Of a stretch of DNA of 64,000 bases, positions 1 to 13,344 are shown one piece after another (the first letter of the stretch is position 1; the number at the start of each line of letters is the position of its first letter). Made by a program: the position numbers and the translations under genes. The notes under the pieces were generated by a model. The model had not been told where the DNA came from. It did not search any database and saw nothing but the letters and a program-made list of their open reading frames with translations. The DNA comes from Piper betle (taxonomy: Eukaryota; Streptophyta; Magnoliopsida; Piperales; Piperaceae). The stretch is taken from the NCBI GenBank assembly GCA_033002965.1, contig JAURVB010013578.1:62001-126000 (forward strand), written 5' to 3'.

Positions 1-1338
1 AAAATCTTTATTTTATTATTCACTAATCATTGTCTGATTTAATTTAATCGCTTGTAGTACGCCGATTAATTATCTGACCGTTTATCATTACCGTATTTTT
101 ATTACTCGTCATTTCGTACAATAATTAATTAGTTTAGTAACTTTACCCATAACCCATTCAAATAATTATTTTTAAAGATCTATTACGAGTTCATATTATT
201 ATTATTATTTTTTAAACTCAAGTCGGTATCGAGTCAGGTCTTATTTATGAGTTGGTATTATTATTTAACTCGAGCTATGTCGAGTCAAGCATTATTTACA
301 AGTTTGCCACCCAAGGAAATTTTCTTCTTCTTCTTCCCCGGTGCCATCCTCTGTTCTCGACTACAGCTGCCCTCCAGCCGCTGCCAATCGTCACCACCCA
401 GCCCTGCCGTGCCGTTGTGGTGTCACCCTGGTCGACCCCGGCCGCTTTCCAGCCGCCGTGATGCCGGCATCGCTCACACCAGTGACGCGTTCGCGTCGCC
501 AATTCCACCGCCGGCAAGCGTTGCCGCCTCAATTGGGTGGTCACCTCGACACCCTCGACTCCCTATCGACCTTCCCCGGCCAGATTGGAACCCATCACCA
601 CCCAGGACGGCCAGATTTCTTCACCCACCGCCGTCGCCTCTGTTTTTTTGCCGCTGTCACCTCTGTTCTTGCCATTTACCACCCCAGGCCGGCATCCACA
701 CATGTAAGATCGACCATACACTGATCGACGAAGAGAGTAGGATCATCTTCCGACGTAGGAACGACCGTCGCCACTGATTCCCGGCGAAGCTTTGCCTGTG
801 CTTGCCCATCTCGCCGAACAGGGAAACTCGTCGGCCATGGATCTCAGTCGTGTAAAAATTAGTTTGTTTTCTTATTGATTTAAAATCTTAATCCTCACGA
901 TTATCAATTAAGATTAATATAATTTTTTTATAACAACTTATAACATTAAAATCAACTGTTATTAAACAGATCATGATATCCACCAACAACAACAAATAAA
1001 TGAACAGTGATGTCTAACCATGAACTCTACGTGCTTGCCAATGGAAGAAAGAAAAAGAAAAGAAGATAGGGAAAATACCCAAAACAAGGAGGATGCTCGC
1101 TCTGGCAAGGAAGAGGAGAAGAAGATGCGAATGAAGGCTAGGGTGGAGGACGTCCTTCATAAAATAAAATGAAATGATGGCTAGGGTATGTGAAAACACC
1201 CGTATTTCACTTAACCGGGTAACCGGGTAAATAATAAAATATAATACTTAACCGGGTAGAATTAGCCGGCTAGAAAATATAACACATTTGGTCCCTCCCT
1301 GGACCGAGTCTGCAAATTTTTTTTTCACGGTCGTTACA
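1..1338 (+). mobile_element. LTR-type repeat, family 2 (3' part, cut by window start)
   Basis: Positions 1-1338 run parallel to 15,370-16,561: the same AT-rich start, the same TTACGAGTT and ACTCGAGTCGGTATCGAGTC-type box near 180-240, a GC-rich C-tract segment (about 330-840), and the same end (TTTTTCACGGTCGTTACA against GTTTTTCACAGTCTTTACA). The end at 1338 (TTACA) is a plausible LTR terminus. Short open frames at 247-777 on both strands are low-complexity Pro/Arg/Ser translations of the GC-rich part and are not treated as genes. DNA beyond 1339 resembles the other LTR family, so this copy was probably inserted into one. Confidence 0.6.
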
Positions 1339-3706
1339 TACATATATAATATAAAGAGGGTGAGTAACGAGTGGTACTTGTTCGAAAATAACTATTACAA
1401 ATTGGCAAATGAATATTCCATTACCCACAGATACTTAGGAAACTTTAGAATTACCTCATACGCGGTGGTAGGAAAACATACTCAAACAAGTGTCAGCGGG
1501 CATGCACGACTAATATTTATATTCCTACATATAACACTTACGCCCTCTCATCATCCATATTACACCCGCTATGGTGCTTGAGTGGCAAAATGAACAGTTA
1601 TGTTTGTGCCACAAATTATGGACATGTATTACATTACGAAATACCATCATACTCCGCACTACCTTCAGGGCTTCACAGGGAGTACTTGTGTGGTCCATAC
1701 ATCCTGTACACACTCATAGTCGTAATAGTGCTTCGCGGTTTAGAGGATTTAATACTTAGTTTGTAGATCTTATCTTTCAAAAACTATCAAGGGGTCTCAA
1801 CCTTGAAGTTTTATTAAACACGTGTAGAAAACATGGCTAAATGATCCGAACATTAGAAGTGATCCGAGAAAATGTGACCGATGTCATCCTACCTCTAAAA
1901 CATGGTTAAATTTGACATATTAGAAGTCAAGCAGATATCAAGCAAAGGGAGAGTCCTACGGACCTATGGTCCAAGCTCCAAGTGCATAAACACATTTACG
2001 GCAGGTCAGATACAATAACCAACATCAAAACCCCCTGCTAAGTAAGATAGTGACATCATTATATTGATGCATGCTCGTGGTGTGTGCTCACATCATTAAT
2101 ACATCCTAATAAATAAGACAATACTAAATAAACCTACTACTAAATATCTAGCACACAAATTGAGACAAGATAAAAGAAGTAACTAAGAAACAAATCATAC
2201 ATAAATAAATAAATATACTCATGAATAAATTGATAAATAATATACATGAAAATAATAATACTTTAATCATAAAGTAGTAATATAATTATGTTATATAAAT
2301 ACATGCCTAAACAAGAGTAAATATCACATATATTCGTATTAGTAAACATATAAATAATTAAATGAAAATTACATAATTATTCAATAAATAAATAAATAAA
2401 TAGTTAGTTAATTTTAATTATCCATAAATAATAATAATATCATAGTTATCTAATACAGAATATGCACTTAAATACAAATAAATAGCATACACATAATAAA
2501 TAAATAAATAAATAAACATATATACAATTCAGTAAACATAATAAAACTAATAGTCATAAGTAAATATAACATTAATAATAACAATTAATCCTGTAAACAA
2601 TCATCATATACGATAAACGTATAAATAAAATTAAATAAACAATAATGAATAAATAAACAAATAAATGAATTATAAAATAAATAAATAAATAAAAACATGC
2701 ATAACATCAAAATAGTAAATAAAGTGAATATCCATCTAAACTACTGTGGTGTTTCTCGAATTACTCTAAAACGGTGGGAAAACGGCCAAAAATAGCTTAA
2801 AATGACCTAAACTAATGCAAACTGAGTCAACCTGGGCGAGTCGATCGAGTCAAGTCCGAGTCAACTCCACCATGTCAAGCAATAGTGCTAGCCTGGGTAG
2901 CTGGACACAAACAAGGGCTCAGGCATGACTATGGACACGATGAGTGAATTGGACTCGGGTAGGCCAATGCGACCTAGAGATGGTGGACGTGAAATCATGT
3001 ATACGGATTCGACGGTGTAGGGGGTGCCCGTTGCTGGAAAATGCCAATGGCGGCCCGGCTGGGGTCACCACCAGTCGGGATGAATGGCCCATGCAGCAAG
3101 GAACAAGATAGTGGTGACAATCGGCGGAGTCGACCTAGGCATGTGGACAAGCTGGCTGGCCGGAAAACAGCCAAAAGGAGGGCAGAATTACCACGGGTGA
3201 GGCTGTGATCATGGCCATGGTGGTGGTCGTGGATACTCTCAAAATAGATATCTCAACAAGATGAAATTGTGTGGGTGGTCGGATCAGCTGGAGGTGGTTT
3301 TCCGGTGCTGTTCTAATGGCCAGGGGTGAAGCAGAGACTCGCCAGCATCGAGCCGCAGTGCTGGCAGCACTAAGGGTGTAAAACTTTGTAAATAGGAGAA
3401 AATATCTTAAAATAATTAGGTGAAGCAAGGACAGATGTGGACGACTCTGATCTTGCCACATGGCACGATCTAATCATCAGACAACTCGTGGCCTAGTGGT
3501 GCCCATCTTTAGGTATATGCAATATCTATACGGATGGAAAACTTAGATTGAGACCGTCTAAAGCCAAAACTAACCCGAGTCCTAAAAGTGACTCTACAGG
3601 CAGGAATCGAGGCAAGAAGGATAAATGGGCATCGAACCCTCAACTCAATCGAGTGAAAACCTACTACTCAATCAAGCGTTGCCCACAAGGGCACAATTTG
3701 GTGTTT
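1339..3706 (+). repeat. Degraded LTR-family-1 DNA and AT-rich filler
   Basis: The first part (1,339 to about 2,150) resembles the inner part of the family-1 LTR (compare 32,110-32,960): a GTAACGAG box near 1,360, a decayed form of the GAGGG...TTATTAA box near 1,790-1,815, and a GGTCCAAGCTCC box near 1,970. From 2,150 to 2,720 the DNA is very AT-rich with many AAATAAAT iterations. A more GC-rich stretch (2,800-3,460) has only short random frames. No gene is supported. Confidence 0.4.
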
Positions 3707-5854
3707 TGAAATGTAACACCCCATTCCGGTTCACCAGTGAACTGACTCGAAAATGTCACGACAACCGAACCATTCGCTTAACTACTTGATTCACTTAAGC
3801 TGACCTGAATTTCCCCTCAATTTCTTAAAATGGTAGTGCAAGTATATAATGCATGAGTGGAATGCTTGGGTTCTATAGTGGCCCTACGTGCATGTCATGA
3901 TATGCTATTGTGCACAAAATAAAATAATCGTGGAAACAAATTCGAAAATAAATAATATTTTAAAACAAAATGGACCAGGTCTTTCTTATAAGTGCAATAG
4001 GCCAACCTGTCCACGGCAATAATAATTATTTATATCGATATTATTCCAAAACATGTCATTTTAGTTTCGTTTCATAGGCTAAACGTTCATAGCATTTCAC
4101 ATAATAACCTTAAACAACCTTATCATTCACACAACTTAGAATTCATTATTTCCATTCATTACATGAGGTAGGTTCATATGCGCAACAGCTTTACTACTCC
4201 TCCACAGTCCTAATGGAGCTCACTCGAGATTCTCACCTACATAAATAATACAAAACCGTAAGTAACGAGTGTTACCTGTCAAAAAAATGACTAATATCAA
4301 ACTGGATATGAGAGCAAACTCTTATATGATGGAAAACATTAATATACTTCTCGTGAACTCTTTAAAGGGCACCTACTGAGAAGCCGCTCGGCTGCAGACT
4401 CCAGAGCATTATGAAATGACTATTTTGCTACTACTGATTTTTTTATTTGATTTGATCGTCCCTCATGACTACTAGTATATTCTAAGCTCTCTCCTTACAT
4501 CCATAACTCTCCTGGCCTTGAGCATGAAGACCGAGTACTCTCAAGCAGTCACCTTCAATACTCTTTTACGCTACAATTCTAGACATGCACTGCACAGCAG
4601 TACCCACAAACCTCGACATTTCTCTGGGTGCGAGGAACTCAAAATAGGAGTTGTCAGGATCCCTCGGGAATGGAGTGGACGCTCATCAGTTCAGAACCTG
4701 TTTTGATAAGCACATGCTTGCTCGCGTAGCACGGTTGTCAAATTTCCCATCTTTCATCTCACTAAAAACTCGATAAAACAATATATAGGCTTGGGAAGGG
4801 ATTTATATAATAGGCCCAAAGGCAACTTGTGGTGGATCTTATTTTCGAAAACATACTTGAGGGATCTCATCCTCGAGGGTTATTAATCCCAAAATACGAC
4901 CGATTAAATGGCCCGTGTAGAGTGGGATACGAAAAAAAACCACCACTCGACACATCCTCTTTCCTGTTTTAAATAAAACACAATACAATGAGACAATAAA
5001 TCATGAGCAAGTCCTAAACGGACCGGTAGAAGCTCCAAGCGTGTCTACATGCATAGGTGGCGAGCTCCTACTCCGTACCTATACGTCAAATCTAGAAGCT
5101 AATGCCCACTAACTAAATGATGCCTCAAACTCATCATGAACATCACACATATAATGCGATCATCATCTAATAACAATCATTAATGTAAAAATATCTCATC
5201 CTATTCATCCGAATTTTATTACGTTTTTTAAGTTGCAGTCAATTATCATGCTCAAATTTAATTTACTTAACTATATCGCTTACTATCAATCAAATCATAA
5301 AAATCATCATTTCATTCACAATCAGACATTTATCACAACAGTTAATCATTTCTAGCATGGTGTGCTAATAATTATAAATTTTAAATAATTATATTGAATA
5401 AAATTCTATTCCTAATCGCAAGTCACACGACAACAGTGACAAGGTTGTGGCCGGTACGAGTGATGATTGTGGAGAAGAGGGATGGAAGAAAAAGAAGAAG
5501 AAGTTGGGTGAGAAGGATGATGGAGACTGAATAACAAAAGTGTGAAATATATAGATGTCAGGGTGAGACAAATGAATGGTCGTTTAGAAAAATGACCGGT
5601 CATCTAATAAAAATGAATAGTCTGGTGAGAAAACGAATGGTTGTCTCATAATGAAAACTTGACTCGCGTAAAAAATAATACTAACCTGTAATAAAAAATC
5701 CCATAAAATATAATACACATCAATGACATGCTTTATAACTAATAACCCACCCAAATTAACCATAACACGTCCTAATACATCATTCGGCCTAAAAATAATT
5801 ATGTGACTTAATTAAAATAAATACTCTGACTCAAATCATGGGTTTTACATGAAA
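3707..5854 (+). mobile_element. Solo LTR, family 1, with 5-bp target site duplication
   Basis: The LTR proper is 3,712-5,849 (2,138 bp). It starts TGTAACACCCCATTCCGG and ends CATGGGTTTTACA. TGAAA precedes it (3,707-3,711) and follows it (5,850-5,854), the 5-bp duplication expected from an LTR-retrotransposon integrase. There is no internal coding region, so it is a solo LTR, usually the product of recombination between the two LTRs of a full element, or a non-autonomous unit. Its first 530 bp recur at 25,381-25,909. Short frames inside it are not coding. Confidence 0.8.
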
Positions 5855-6229
5855 TCCCTATGATGCATGCAAATGAGATACCTTGAAAATCTTAAACGGA
5901 TACTAAATGCTGCAACGATCTAAATCTAAGTCTAAACACTGGATAACCCTTAAAAAAATTATTTGTATACTTTGTATATACACTGATAACTCGTGTTCTA
6001 CTATAACCCAACTAAATCTGCATGGCTGGCATACACAGCTACCATAAGATATTCATAAGGCCATTTGGGCCCTATACTCATGGTCTAAAAATTGGTCTAG
6101 CTCGAGCTTGTTTGAACCGACTCAGGACTGGCCCGAATCGGGGAAAACTACAAGTAGGTAAAGCCTAACCCAAAATTGGATTTTAAAACAACACAAGATT
6201 ACACCCAATCTTGTAACGACTAATCACAC
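5855..6229. other. Non-coding stretch after the solo LTR
   Basis: AT-rich DNA with no usable open frame. It contains a GAACCGACTC box and a GGATTTTAAAACA end-like sequence near 6,177, so it may be the remnant of another LTR, but I cannot place its borders. Confidence 0.3.
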
Positions 6230-6399
6230 TCAAGTAGTGATACAATAATCCTCATGCTTAGCAAGATCTTTTACAATACAATCGCGAAAGAGACAGAAAT
6301 GCAATAACCATTTGTAGCACAATCTCTTGATGTCTGAGGTTGATGATAGATGAAGCTTATCTGAAGTTTTTTTCGACTTTATCTCGCAACTATTAACCA

Positions 6400-7750
6400 A
6401 ACTTGACAACACAGAACACTTCAATCAATCTTGAAAGTTTGGCTTCAAAGACACAAACCAAATAAACTTTTCTTCCACTAGGCTCCTACCTTTGTAGAGT
6501 ATCAAGTCCAAGTATCCTACTACTTGAGGAATTTATTTTAAGAAGGCTCCTCAAAACTCCAATACTAATTTATCTCTCACGTTAAAATTTGAACTTATTC
6601 AAACCTTTCAAATAAGGGTTTAGAGGCTTTGGCTTAGTTGTCCTCTTACCATGTTGTTTTTCGGAAGCATTTGATTCCTCTTCTTAGTTGCTTTCGGCTT
6701 ACTCGTTTCATCAACACAAGTATTAGAAGCAGAGGCTTTCATAAAAATATTTTACTTATTAAAGTTACCTCTACACTTGTCTCCTAGGCCGACTTTGTAA
6801 AATGGACTCTTTTGTATTTGAAGGATTTTTAAAGCCTTTGATATCCACCAATCATCTTGTATAGTTCATCATTCTTTTCTTCCACTTGAGGTGCAAGCTT
6901 TTCATTTGTAGAGATCAACCCATCACCTTCTTTCTTAAGGTTCACAACTATGTCCTTCAATTATTCATTTTGCATACTTAGAGGCTCAACATTTGGCTTC
7001 AATTATTTGTTAAGTTGGCCCAACATTGATAAAATATTAATAGATTTTCTTAAAATTTGATTGAAGATGTTCATCAATATCTTCCTCTTCATTATTTGCA
7101 ATGAAGCAAAAATTCATTAGTTAGCTTTGTATCTTTGTTTGGTTGGCCAACAATGATGAAGTATTAATAGAATTCCTTAAAAGCTAATTGAAGATCTTCT
7201 CCAATGTTATCCTCTTCATCATGTCCAATGAAGCAAAATTCATCTAGACTTCTTCATCATCACTTTCCATGATGACTTTCAATATCATTTCACTTATTCT
7301 ATTTCTTACTTCTTTTCCCTTTTTCTTTATTTAGACATTCATTTTTCATGTCACTGAAACCCTTATATACTCATAGCATTGAGGTTTTTCATTTTCTTTT
7401 CGCCTCTTTTCTCCACTACCTTATTTTTCAATAAACCTTTGAATTTTCTAAAAAATAACGCCATACCATCTTGTGATGTAAATGGTCTTTTTGCATGTTA
7501 TTTGACTTGTTGCACTCAAAAGAGATAGATCTATAACTTTCGTGTGTACTACTTTGTCTGTTATGGTATATATGATCATGTATGGGTGCAAAACATGGCG
7601 AAAGATAGCAGCTTTCATGGTCCTTGTGATGTGGCTGTCTCTTTCCCCAATTTTTATACCATGATGTATGTTTTTGTTGATGTCCGTACTTTTCAAGCTT
7701 GTATATATTTCTCTTGGCTTTCTCTAGGTAATTTATCACACTAAATAACT
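6400..7750 (-). pseudogene. Copia-type retrotransposon gag remnant
   Basis: Reading the minus strand from 7,750 towards 6,400, broken frames show the layout of the plant Copia Gag C-terminus: a Cys/His-containing lysine-rich stretch (about 7,430-7,740), then a very Lys/Glu-rich tract (about 7,280-7,430), then Asp/Glu-rich spacer repeats and a coiled-coil-like ENxxL region (about 6,850-7,250). The longest intact piece is 103 residues at 7,428-7,739. There are many stops and frameshifts. Two copies of an approximately 120-bp unit (near 7,016-7,110 and 7,130-7,245) lie in tandem in the acidic spacer. No protease, integrase or reverse transcriptase is recognisable next to it. The call rests on composition and order rather than an intact domain. 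Confidence 0.4.
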
Positions 7751-8639
7751 TTTTTTAAGGCATAAAAAATCCCCCTAATCATTTGGTTTGTTTCTTGTAA
7801 TATATGTGTGATTTGCCATGCTCTGAGATTTTGCTCCATGGTGAGTTTACTGAATGTGGTTAATAAAATCTATAAAAATTATGGATGGACTCACTAATTG
7901 TCTACTATAAAACTTTAAGTTTTGGCATTAATTAAAAATAATTTACATGGTTAGTTAAATAAGTATTCTATAGTTTGCAAGAATGCAGGGTGGAGCCTTA
8001 GTACTCTTCACCGAATCTATAATCCGAAATCCTATATGGTAATTAAATTGCATGACATTTCCCCACACCTTATGTTGTATCCCTATAACCCTGTAGTAAA
8101 ATTTTGATCCCTTAAGCCAAATAGATCTTGCATTAGAATTTTTCCAAGCCCAATAGGTTCACCCAATTCCACAAACAACATAGCCAATTCCTACCATTCC
8201 ATAGCCTAGTCAGACCCAATCACACGGACTTTGGACATGATATTTTACTGGGCTAAAGCTCACAGTGTTGGCTAAGCATATCTGTTTACCATGGCCCATT
8301 TGGAGTTTCCAAGCCCATGAACAAAACTTAGAAAAATTGGTGCACAACCCTGGAACACTATTCCTAGCACCTAATCTCAGCCATAGTATGCCTTATTTAC
8401 AATGTTGGCACATGAGCCAGCACTTGTTAATTTTTATACCAATCTCTTAGTGTGACTTGGGCCATTGTTAAGTCTGTTCGATAAAACCCTAAGTTTGGAC
8501 TTTTCCATTAAGTGTACATGAAATCCTAAACCCTGATTAAGGTTAACTAATAAGGTTTAACACTCCACTAAGTAAGAAATGAAGTTAATTAAGTTTTTTG
8601 AGTTGTGCATGTGTGAAGGAAGAGCCTCGTTTTATCATG
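7751..8639. other. AT-rich non-coding DNA
   Basis: No supported gene. The only open frame over 60 codons (8,265-8,450) has no recognisable domain and no context. Confidence 0.35.
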
Positions 8640-9680
8640 CCGATGCAATTTGATCGTGATTCAGGCTTCATCATCTTTTTAGGATACACGGGGTGAGCTC
8701 GCCGATATAGGATAAGGTGTTTAACTCATCGAGGTCTATAGGACTCTTCTATTTTATCTCTGCTTAGCTACTTGAGTGTTGAGTTTAAATGAGTTTTAAA
8801 CATAGGAAAGCATCGGTCACTATTTATCAAATCCCTCAAATGCTGGCCATTTAGCTAAGCTTTCCACAATTTAATAAAACTTTAAAGTTAAGATCCCTCG
8901 ATGGTTTTTGAAAGCTAAGCTCCAAAGAATAGATCATAGAAGCCCTACCAAAGACTATTATAAGTATATGAGGGTTTCGTTTTACGAACATGAGAGAAGT
9001 GTATGATTAATATGAATTGCACTAGTACCCCCTAAACCTGAAAGTAGTGCAATGTATGATGGCATAGCTTAGCACAACACACATTTTTAGAATTTGTGAC
9101 ATTAACTTAAAATTGTGTTCCAATGTCATCTAAGTACCATGATGGGTGTTATACGGAGGATATGAGGATGTAAGTTGTGCATGTAAGTTTGTTTGCTAAA
9201 CTTTTGTGCCAACTTATTTTATCTAAATTGTTTTGCTTACAGTCATGTGAGGCTTTTCTACAGTTTTTAAATTTCTCATGGGTAATAGAGTACCAATTTG
9301 ACACTTTTGTAATATAATTAGTTATTTTTGGCTGGTGATCAAATTTATATGATTACTAACTATTTTCCATATGTAGGTGAGGCCATGTGGTGTTGGCTGG
9401 CTTAGGTGCACGGATCTCTAGGTCATAGTGGTGGCAGGGGCCTTGTGTTATGTATTTTGTATTTTGTACTTGGCCTATATTATTGGGCATGTGCCCCAAA
9501 CGTATGTGCCATGTATGATTCTGGATTGGGTGTATGCTATGGTTGTTTTACGTACAAGTGCCTTGTTATTATTATTATCACTATTGTCAGGTTAATTTAC
9601 TTTGGGGCAAGGCTAACAATTGTCTATTGGACGTGTAAGCTACAAAGTCCCAAAACACAACGAGGAGCAATATAAGGTAC
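8640..9680 (-). mobile_element. Decayed LTR-like fragment, minus orientation
   Basis: Several short boxes match the reverse complement of the family-1 LTR in the expected order: GTGAGCTCGCCGAT near 8,692, AAGATCCCTCGATGG near 8,888, and GTAGGTGAGGCCATG near 9,374. Similarity is weak in between, and no terminus or target duplication can be defined. The frame at 9,406-9,675 is not recognisable as a protein family. Confidence 0.33.
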
Positions 9681-10689
9681 ATAAAACTTATTTGGTTGCA
9701 GCTGTGTGAGAGTGTTAGAGAAACATAGACTAGAGGAGCTTATGGTTCATACTGTGTGAAGAGTCCACATGAAAACCAAGTATTAGGGTATGATGCCCAT
9801 ACATACAAATGATGCATTTGTGTTTTAATTAGTATTTGTTGTGGGGCATGTGTAACAATTATCTAGGACCCAATTTTTACTTATGCCGCAATTCATTAGA
9901 ATCAAGTAATAAAACACGTAATCTAAAATCACTAAAACTAAGTATAAGAACCAGATCATGCATCCATATCTTTCAAAAACCTGAATCTCTTAGCTGCATT
10001 GGAGGAGTTTCCTTTGTGTAGCTCGGAGTGATCAATGCATTTAAAAGTCACTCTCTTAATCACAGGGGATGTGCTTCCTCTTTTGTGGCTCAGAGTGCTC
10101 ACTTAGGAGTTCTTACATTTAATATCCATATTATGTTAGTAAGAACAACATGCATTGTATGAAAATCCTTTCAGCGGTCTTAAGCCTCCTTAATGATCGT
10201 AATCCACTTTTGTATAGTTTGTACAACACTTGCCCAACGAACAAATTTTTGAATTATAACATCAAGATTTCAGTCTTTTGCTAGCTGGCTATTGGTGCTT
10301 GCTTTGCCTGTGGAAAGATGGGGCTCTATGTTGTCGCGTGCCCAAGGTAACCACAACAATAACAACATGAACAGCCTTGGTAGTATCAATCCCAGCAGTA
10401 CTAGTAGTAACCTCAGCACTATCAACCACAGTAGCTACAACATAAAAAGGACAGGCTGCATTGCTGCAACAGCCACTTCTCCTTGCAACACCAACGCAGC
10501 CTCGGGGACAGCAGTGAAGAGGTGACCAACAGCCGTGGGCACAGTAAGCACAACACGGCCAGCATGGCCACAGGGGTAGAGAGTAGGGTTAGAGGTAGGG
10601 ATAGCAGAGGCAGGCTGGTCTGGAGGTAGTTGATGTTTTACAGGCACCAAGGTAGGATGTTGAGTAAGATGGTGGGAAGATTCATGATG
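9681..10689. other. Non-coding stretch upstream of gypsy pol
   Basis: No supported gene. The 77-codon frame at 10,292-10,525 is Asn/Ser-rich. It could be the remains of the gypsy Gag tail, given its place just upstream of the protease region, but it has no zinc knuckle that I can see. Confidence 0.3.
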
Positions 10690-12064
10690 CTAGGCCAGAC
10701 TAGCAAGGCAGGGTGTATCTTGCTATAGCCGAAGAGCTAGTCGAGGATAATGTAGTGATCACAAGTAGTTTACTTATCCATATTGGTCCAAACATTGTAT
10801 TTTTTTATTCTGTTAGCACACATAACATTCGTCGATAGGATTGGTATGTCCGTAGATGATCTAGGCTATGACTTGGTTGTGTCGACTCCTGCTTGAATTG
10901 TTCTCATCACCGGAGTCTGTGTGAGGGGTGCGGTTGTGCTTATCTAGCAGTGCATCGTGTTATCTGATTTTATAGCATTTTCAATTAGGGAGTTCGACGC
11001 TATATTTGGCATGGATTGGATGACACGACATCGTGCATAAGATACACTACCAAATGAAGAAGGTCAAACTCAGTCTGAAGCGGAATGTGCAGATTACATT
11101 CCAAGGCAGAGGCATAGATAGAAGTGAATATTAGAACTCATTTCAGCAAGCCCAACTATTGATTGAGAGGGGTTGTGATGTCTTCATTGCCACAGTGGTA
11201 GCTTCAGCTGATCAATCAGCGTTAGTGCTAGCACAAATCCCAGTAGTTAGTGAGTTTGTTGACATGCTTCCAAATGGGGTTCCCAAACTACTACAAGTTA
11301 GGGAGGTGGAGTTCACCATTGACTTAGTTCCCGTTATGATGCCTATCTCTAAGGCCCCATATCGGATGGCACCACATGAGCTCAGGGTGCTCAAGATCTA
11401 GTATAGGAGTTGTTGGAGAAGAGTTTCATCAAGCTGAGTCTCACCTTGGGGCCCTCCTGTCTTCTTCGGCTATGTTGCATCAGGACTCAACTTATATAGC
11501 AAGCCATGCAAATCACCGACATGTTGGTTCAAGGGCAGTCAGCCATTGATAGTTGGGCCAAAGTTGCATTAGGAATCCTAGAGGTTAATTGAGTTTATTA
11601 AGCAAAGACTATCAACCATTCAGGAGAGGCAAAGGGCATATACAAATTAGCGACATAGGATGGCAGCTTTGCCCCGAGGATCTCGTCTTCCTAAAAGTTT
11701 CACCAACCAAAGGAGACATGTGCTTTGGGAGGTAGGGTAAGCTGAGTCCACATTATATTGGTCTGTTCGAGGTGCTTAAACAAGTTAGCGAAGTGGCTTA
11801 TGAGCTTGCACTTCCACCCAGTCTATCGGTCATAAATCCGATGTTTCATGTCTCCATGTTGAAGAAGTATGTGCTAGATGGATCTCACAGACAACAACAT
11901 AATGAGCTCGACGTTCAACCCAACATATCTTATGAGGAGGAAGCAATGCAAATTCTCAACCGATCTATGAAGACTCTTTGTAGGAAGGAAGTACCTCTCA
12001 TAAAGGTGCTCTAGTCACGGAAGGGAGTTTAGATGGCCACCTGGGAGCATGAGAATGAGATGTG
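10690..12064 (+). pseudogene. Ty3/Gypsy pol remnant: protease, start of RT, integrase end
   Basis: Broken plus-strand frames give a collapsed Ty3/Gypsy Pol. At 10,690-11,045 there is a retropepsin-like region ending in FGMDWMTRHRA, the usual close of the gypsy protease. At 11,159-11,401 the frame contains IPVVSEFVDMLP, REVEFTIDLVP and PISKAPYRMAP, the linker and first motifs of gypsy reverse transcriptase. At 11,600-12,030 there is the integrase C-terminus (NPMFHVSMLKKYV, then EEEAMQILNR and VPLIKVL). The RT active site, RNase H and the integrase core are missing between about 11,470 and 11,590, so a large internal deletion has joined RT to the integrase tail. Several stops and frameshifts make it inactive. 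The motifs are those of plant chromovirus-type Gypsy elements, but the chromodomain itself is not visible. Confidence 0.75.
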
Positions 12065-12089
12065 ATAGTGCATCCCCAGAGTCTTTCCT

Positions 12090-13344
12090 ATGGAGGATGG
12101 CAGTTCAAGGTATTAGCACACTCCCCTCCATGCTCTGGTTGTCAATCACCTAATTTCGTGTCTGCACACTTGCGGAGGCAATTCGCGTTAGTGATTACAA
12201 CACTAAGTAGTATAATAGATAAAACAAGTCAAGTACATTCCACTATTTCCCTATGTTCATTTTAATATGAGGTGGAGCGATTCCGCTATACTCCAAAACA
12301 ATCCGGAGGTGGTATCCGTTGTAATCAGCACACCTGGGCAAGGAACGACCTAGGCTACCCAAAAGCAACGTACGATGTTCTACCTATTATACGTACCTGA
12401 CTTGTGATTTCGTCTGACTGTGATCCGCTAACCCTAATCTGAATGAGGGCATAAAATTATACATTAGTATAATTTTATTTGCATGAACCTACATGCAACT
12501 ACATGACTAGTATAACTATCCATTTTGAAGATATAAAATATATCATGCTGGACTTCATTAATTATTTAATTTCCAGTAAGTCCAATGATAATTTATTATC
12601 AATGTGATATAATCAATTAAGTCCTTTTCTTCACATTTCCAATTAAATATCCCAAATAAAACCTTTATTTACCAGTTAATAATTTAATTATTAACCATAC
12701 TCAATACTTAATTACTAGTATTAGTATATTCTTTAACTGATTTGTATTATCCTAATTTAAGGATGTCATTAGTACAGTTATTTGTAATTTATTTTTAACT
12801 CGACCGTATCGAGTCATCCCATATTGACAAAACTGTCATTCTTCTTCCCCGACGTCCTTCTCTTCCCATACCTTCTTCTTCTTCGCACCCAAAACCAGCA
12901 TGTCTTCTTCTTCACTCCACCCAATTTCAGACGCCATTTTCTATCTACCCCACTGATCCGATTGGAAAACCCCAAAGATCCGATCTTTATCCGTTGCTAT
13001 CTCATGGAACTCGGACTACACCCTACATGGGGACCTTACTTCACCATTCATGGTGGCCGACCAGCAGCCATGGTGACCATATCTGCCCCATCAAGGTGAC
13101 GACCAGCACCACCCCACGTGATGACCACTCTGTACTTTCCATGGCAGATCCACATCTGGCCAGCAACACCACCCATGGCAACACCGACCTGGTTCCCTTC
13201 ACGTTCCTGATTTGTATCCCTCCTCGACGGTCTGACTCGGCCACCCAAGGCGGCTCCGTCCAGCCAGCAGCACCGCCGGAAGCTCTGCTTCCAGCACGTC
13301 AACCCAACTCACAAGGATGGAAGATGGCGTTGTTGCTGCTGCAA
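12090..13344 (+). mobile_element. LTR fragment, family 2
   Basis: 12,420-12,530 matches 14,750-14,860 (ATAAAATTATACAT, then ATGCAACTA and ATGACTA). 12,790-12,850 matches 15,560-15,610 (ACTCGACCGTATCGAGTC, then AAAACTGTCATTCTTCTTCCCC). A GC-rich segment follows (about 13,020-13,320). The copy is in the same orientation as the gypsy remnant just before it and could be the remains of its 3' LTR. It breaks off near 13,344, where family-1 LTR sequence begins in mid-unit. Both-strand frames at 12,994-13,359 are C-rich low-complexity translations. Confidence 0.55.
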
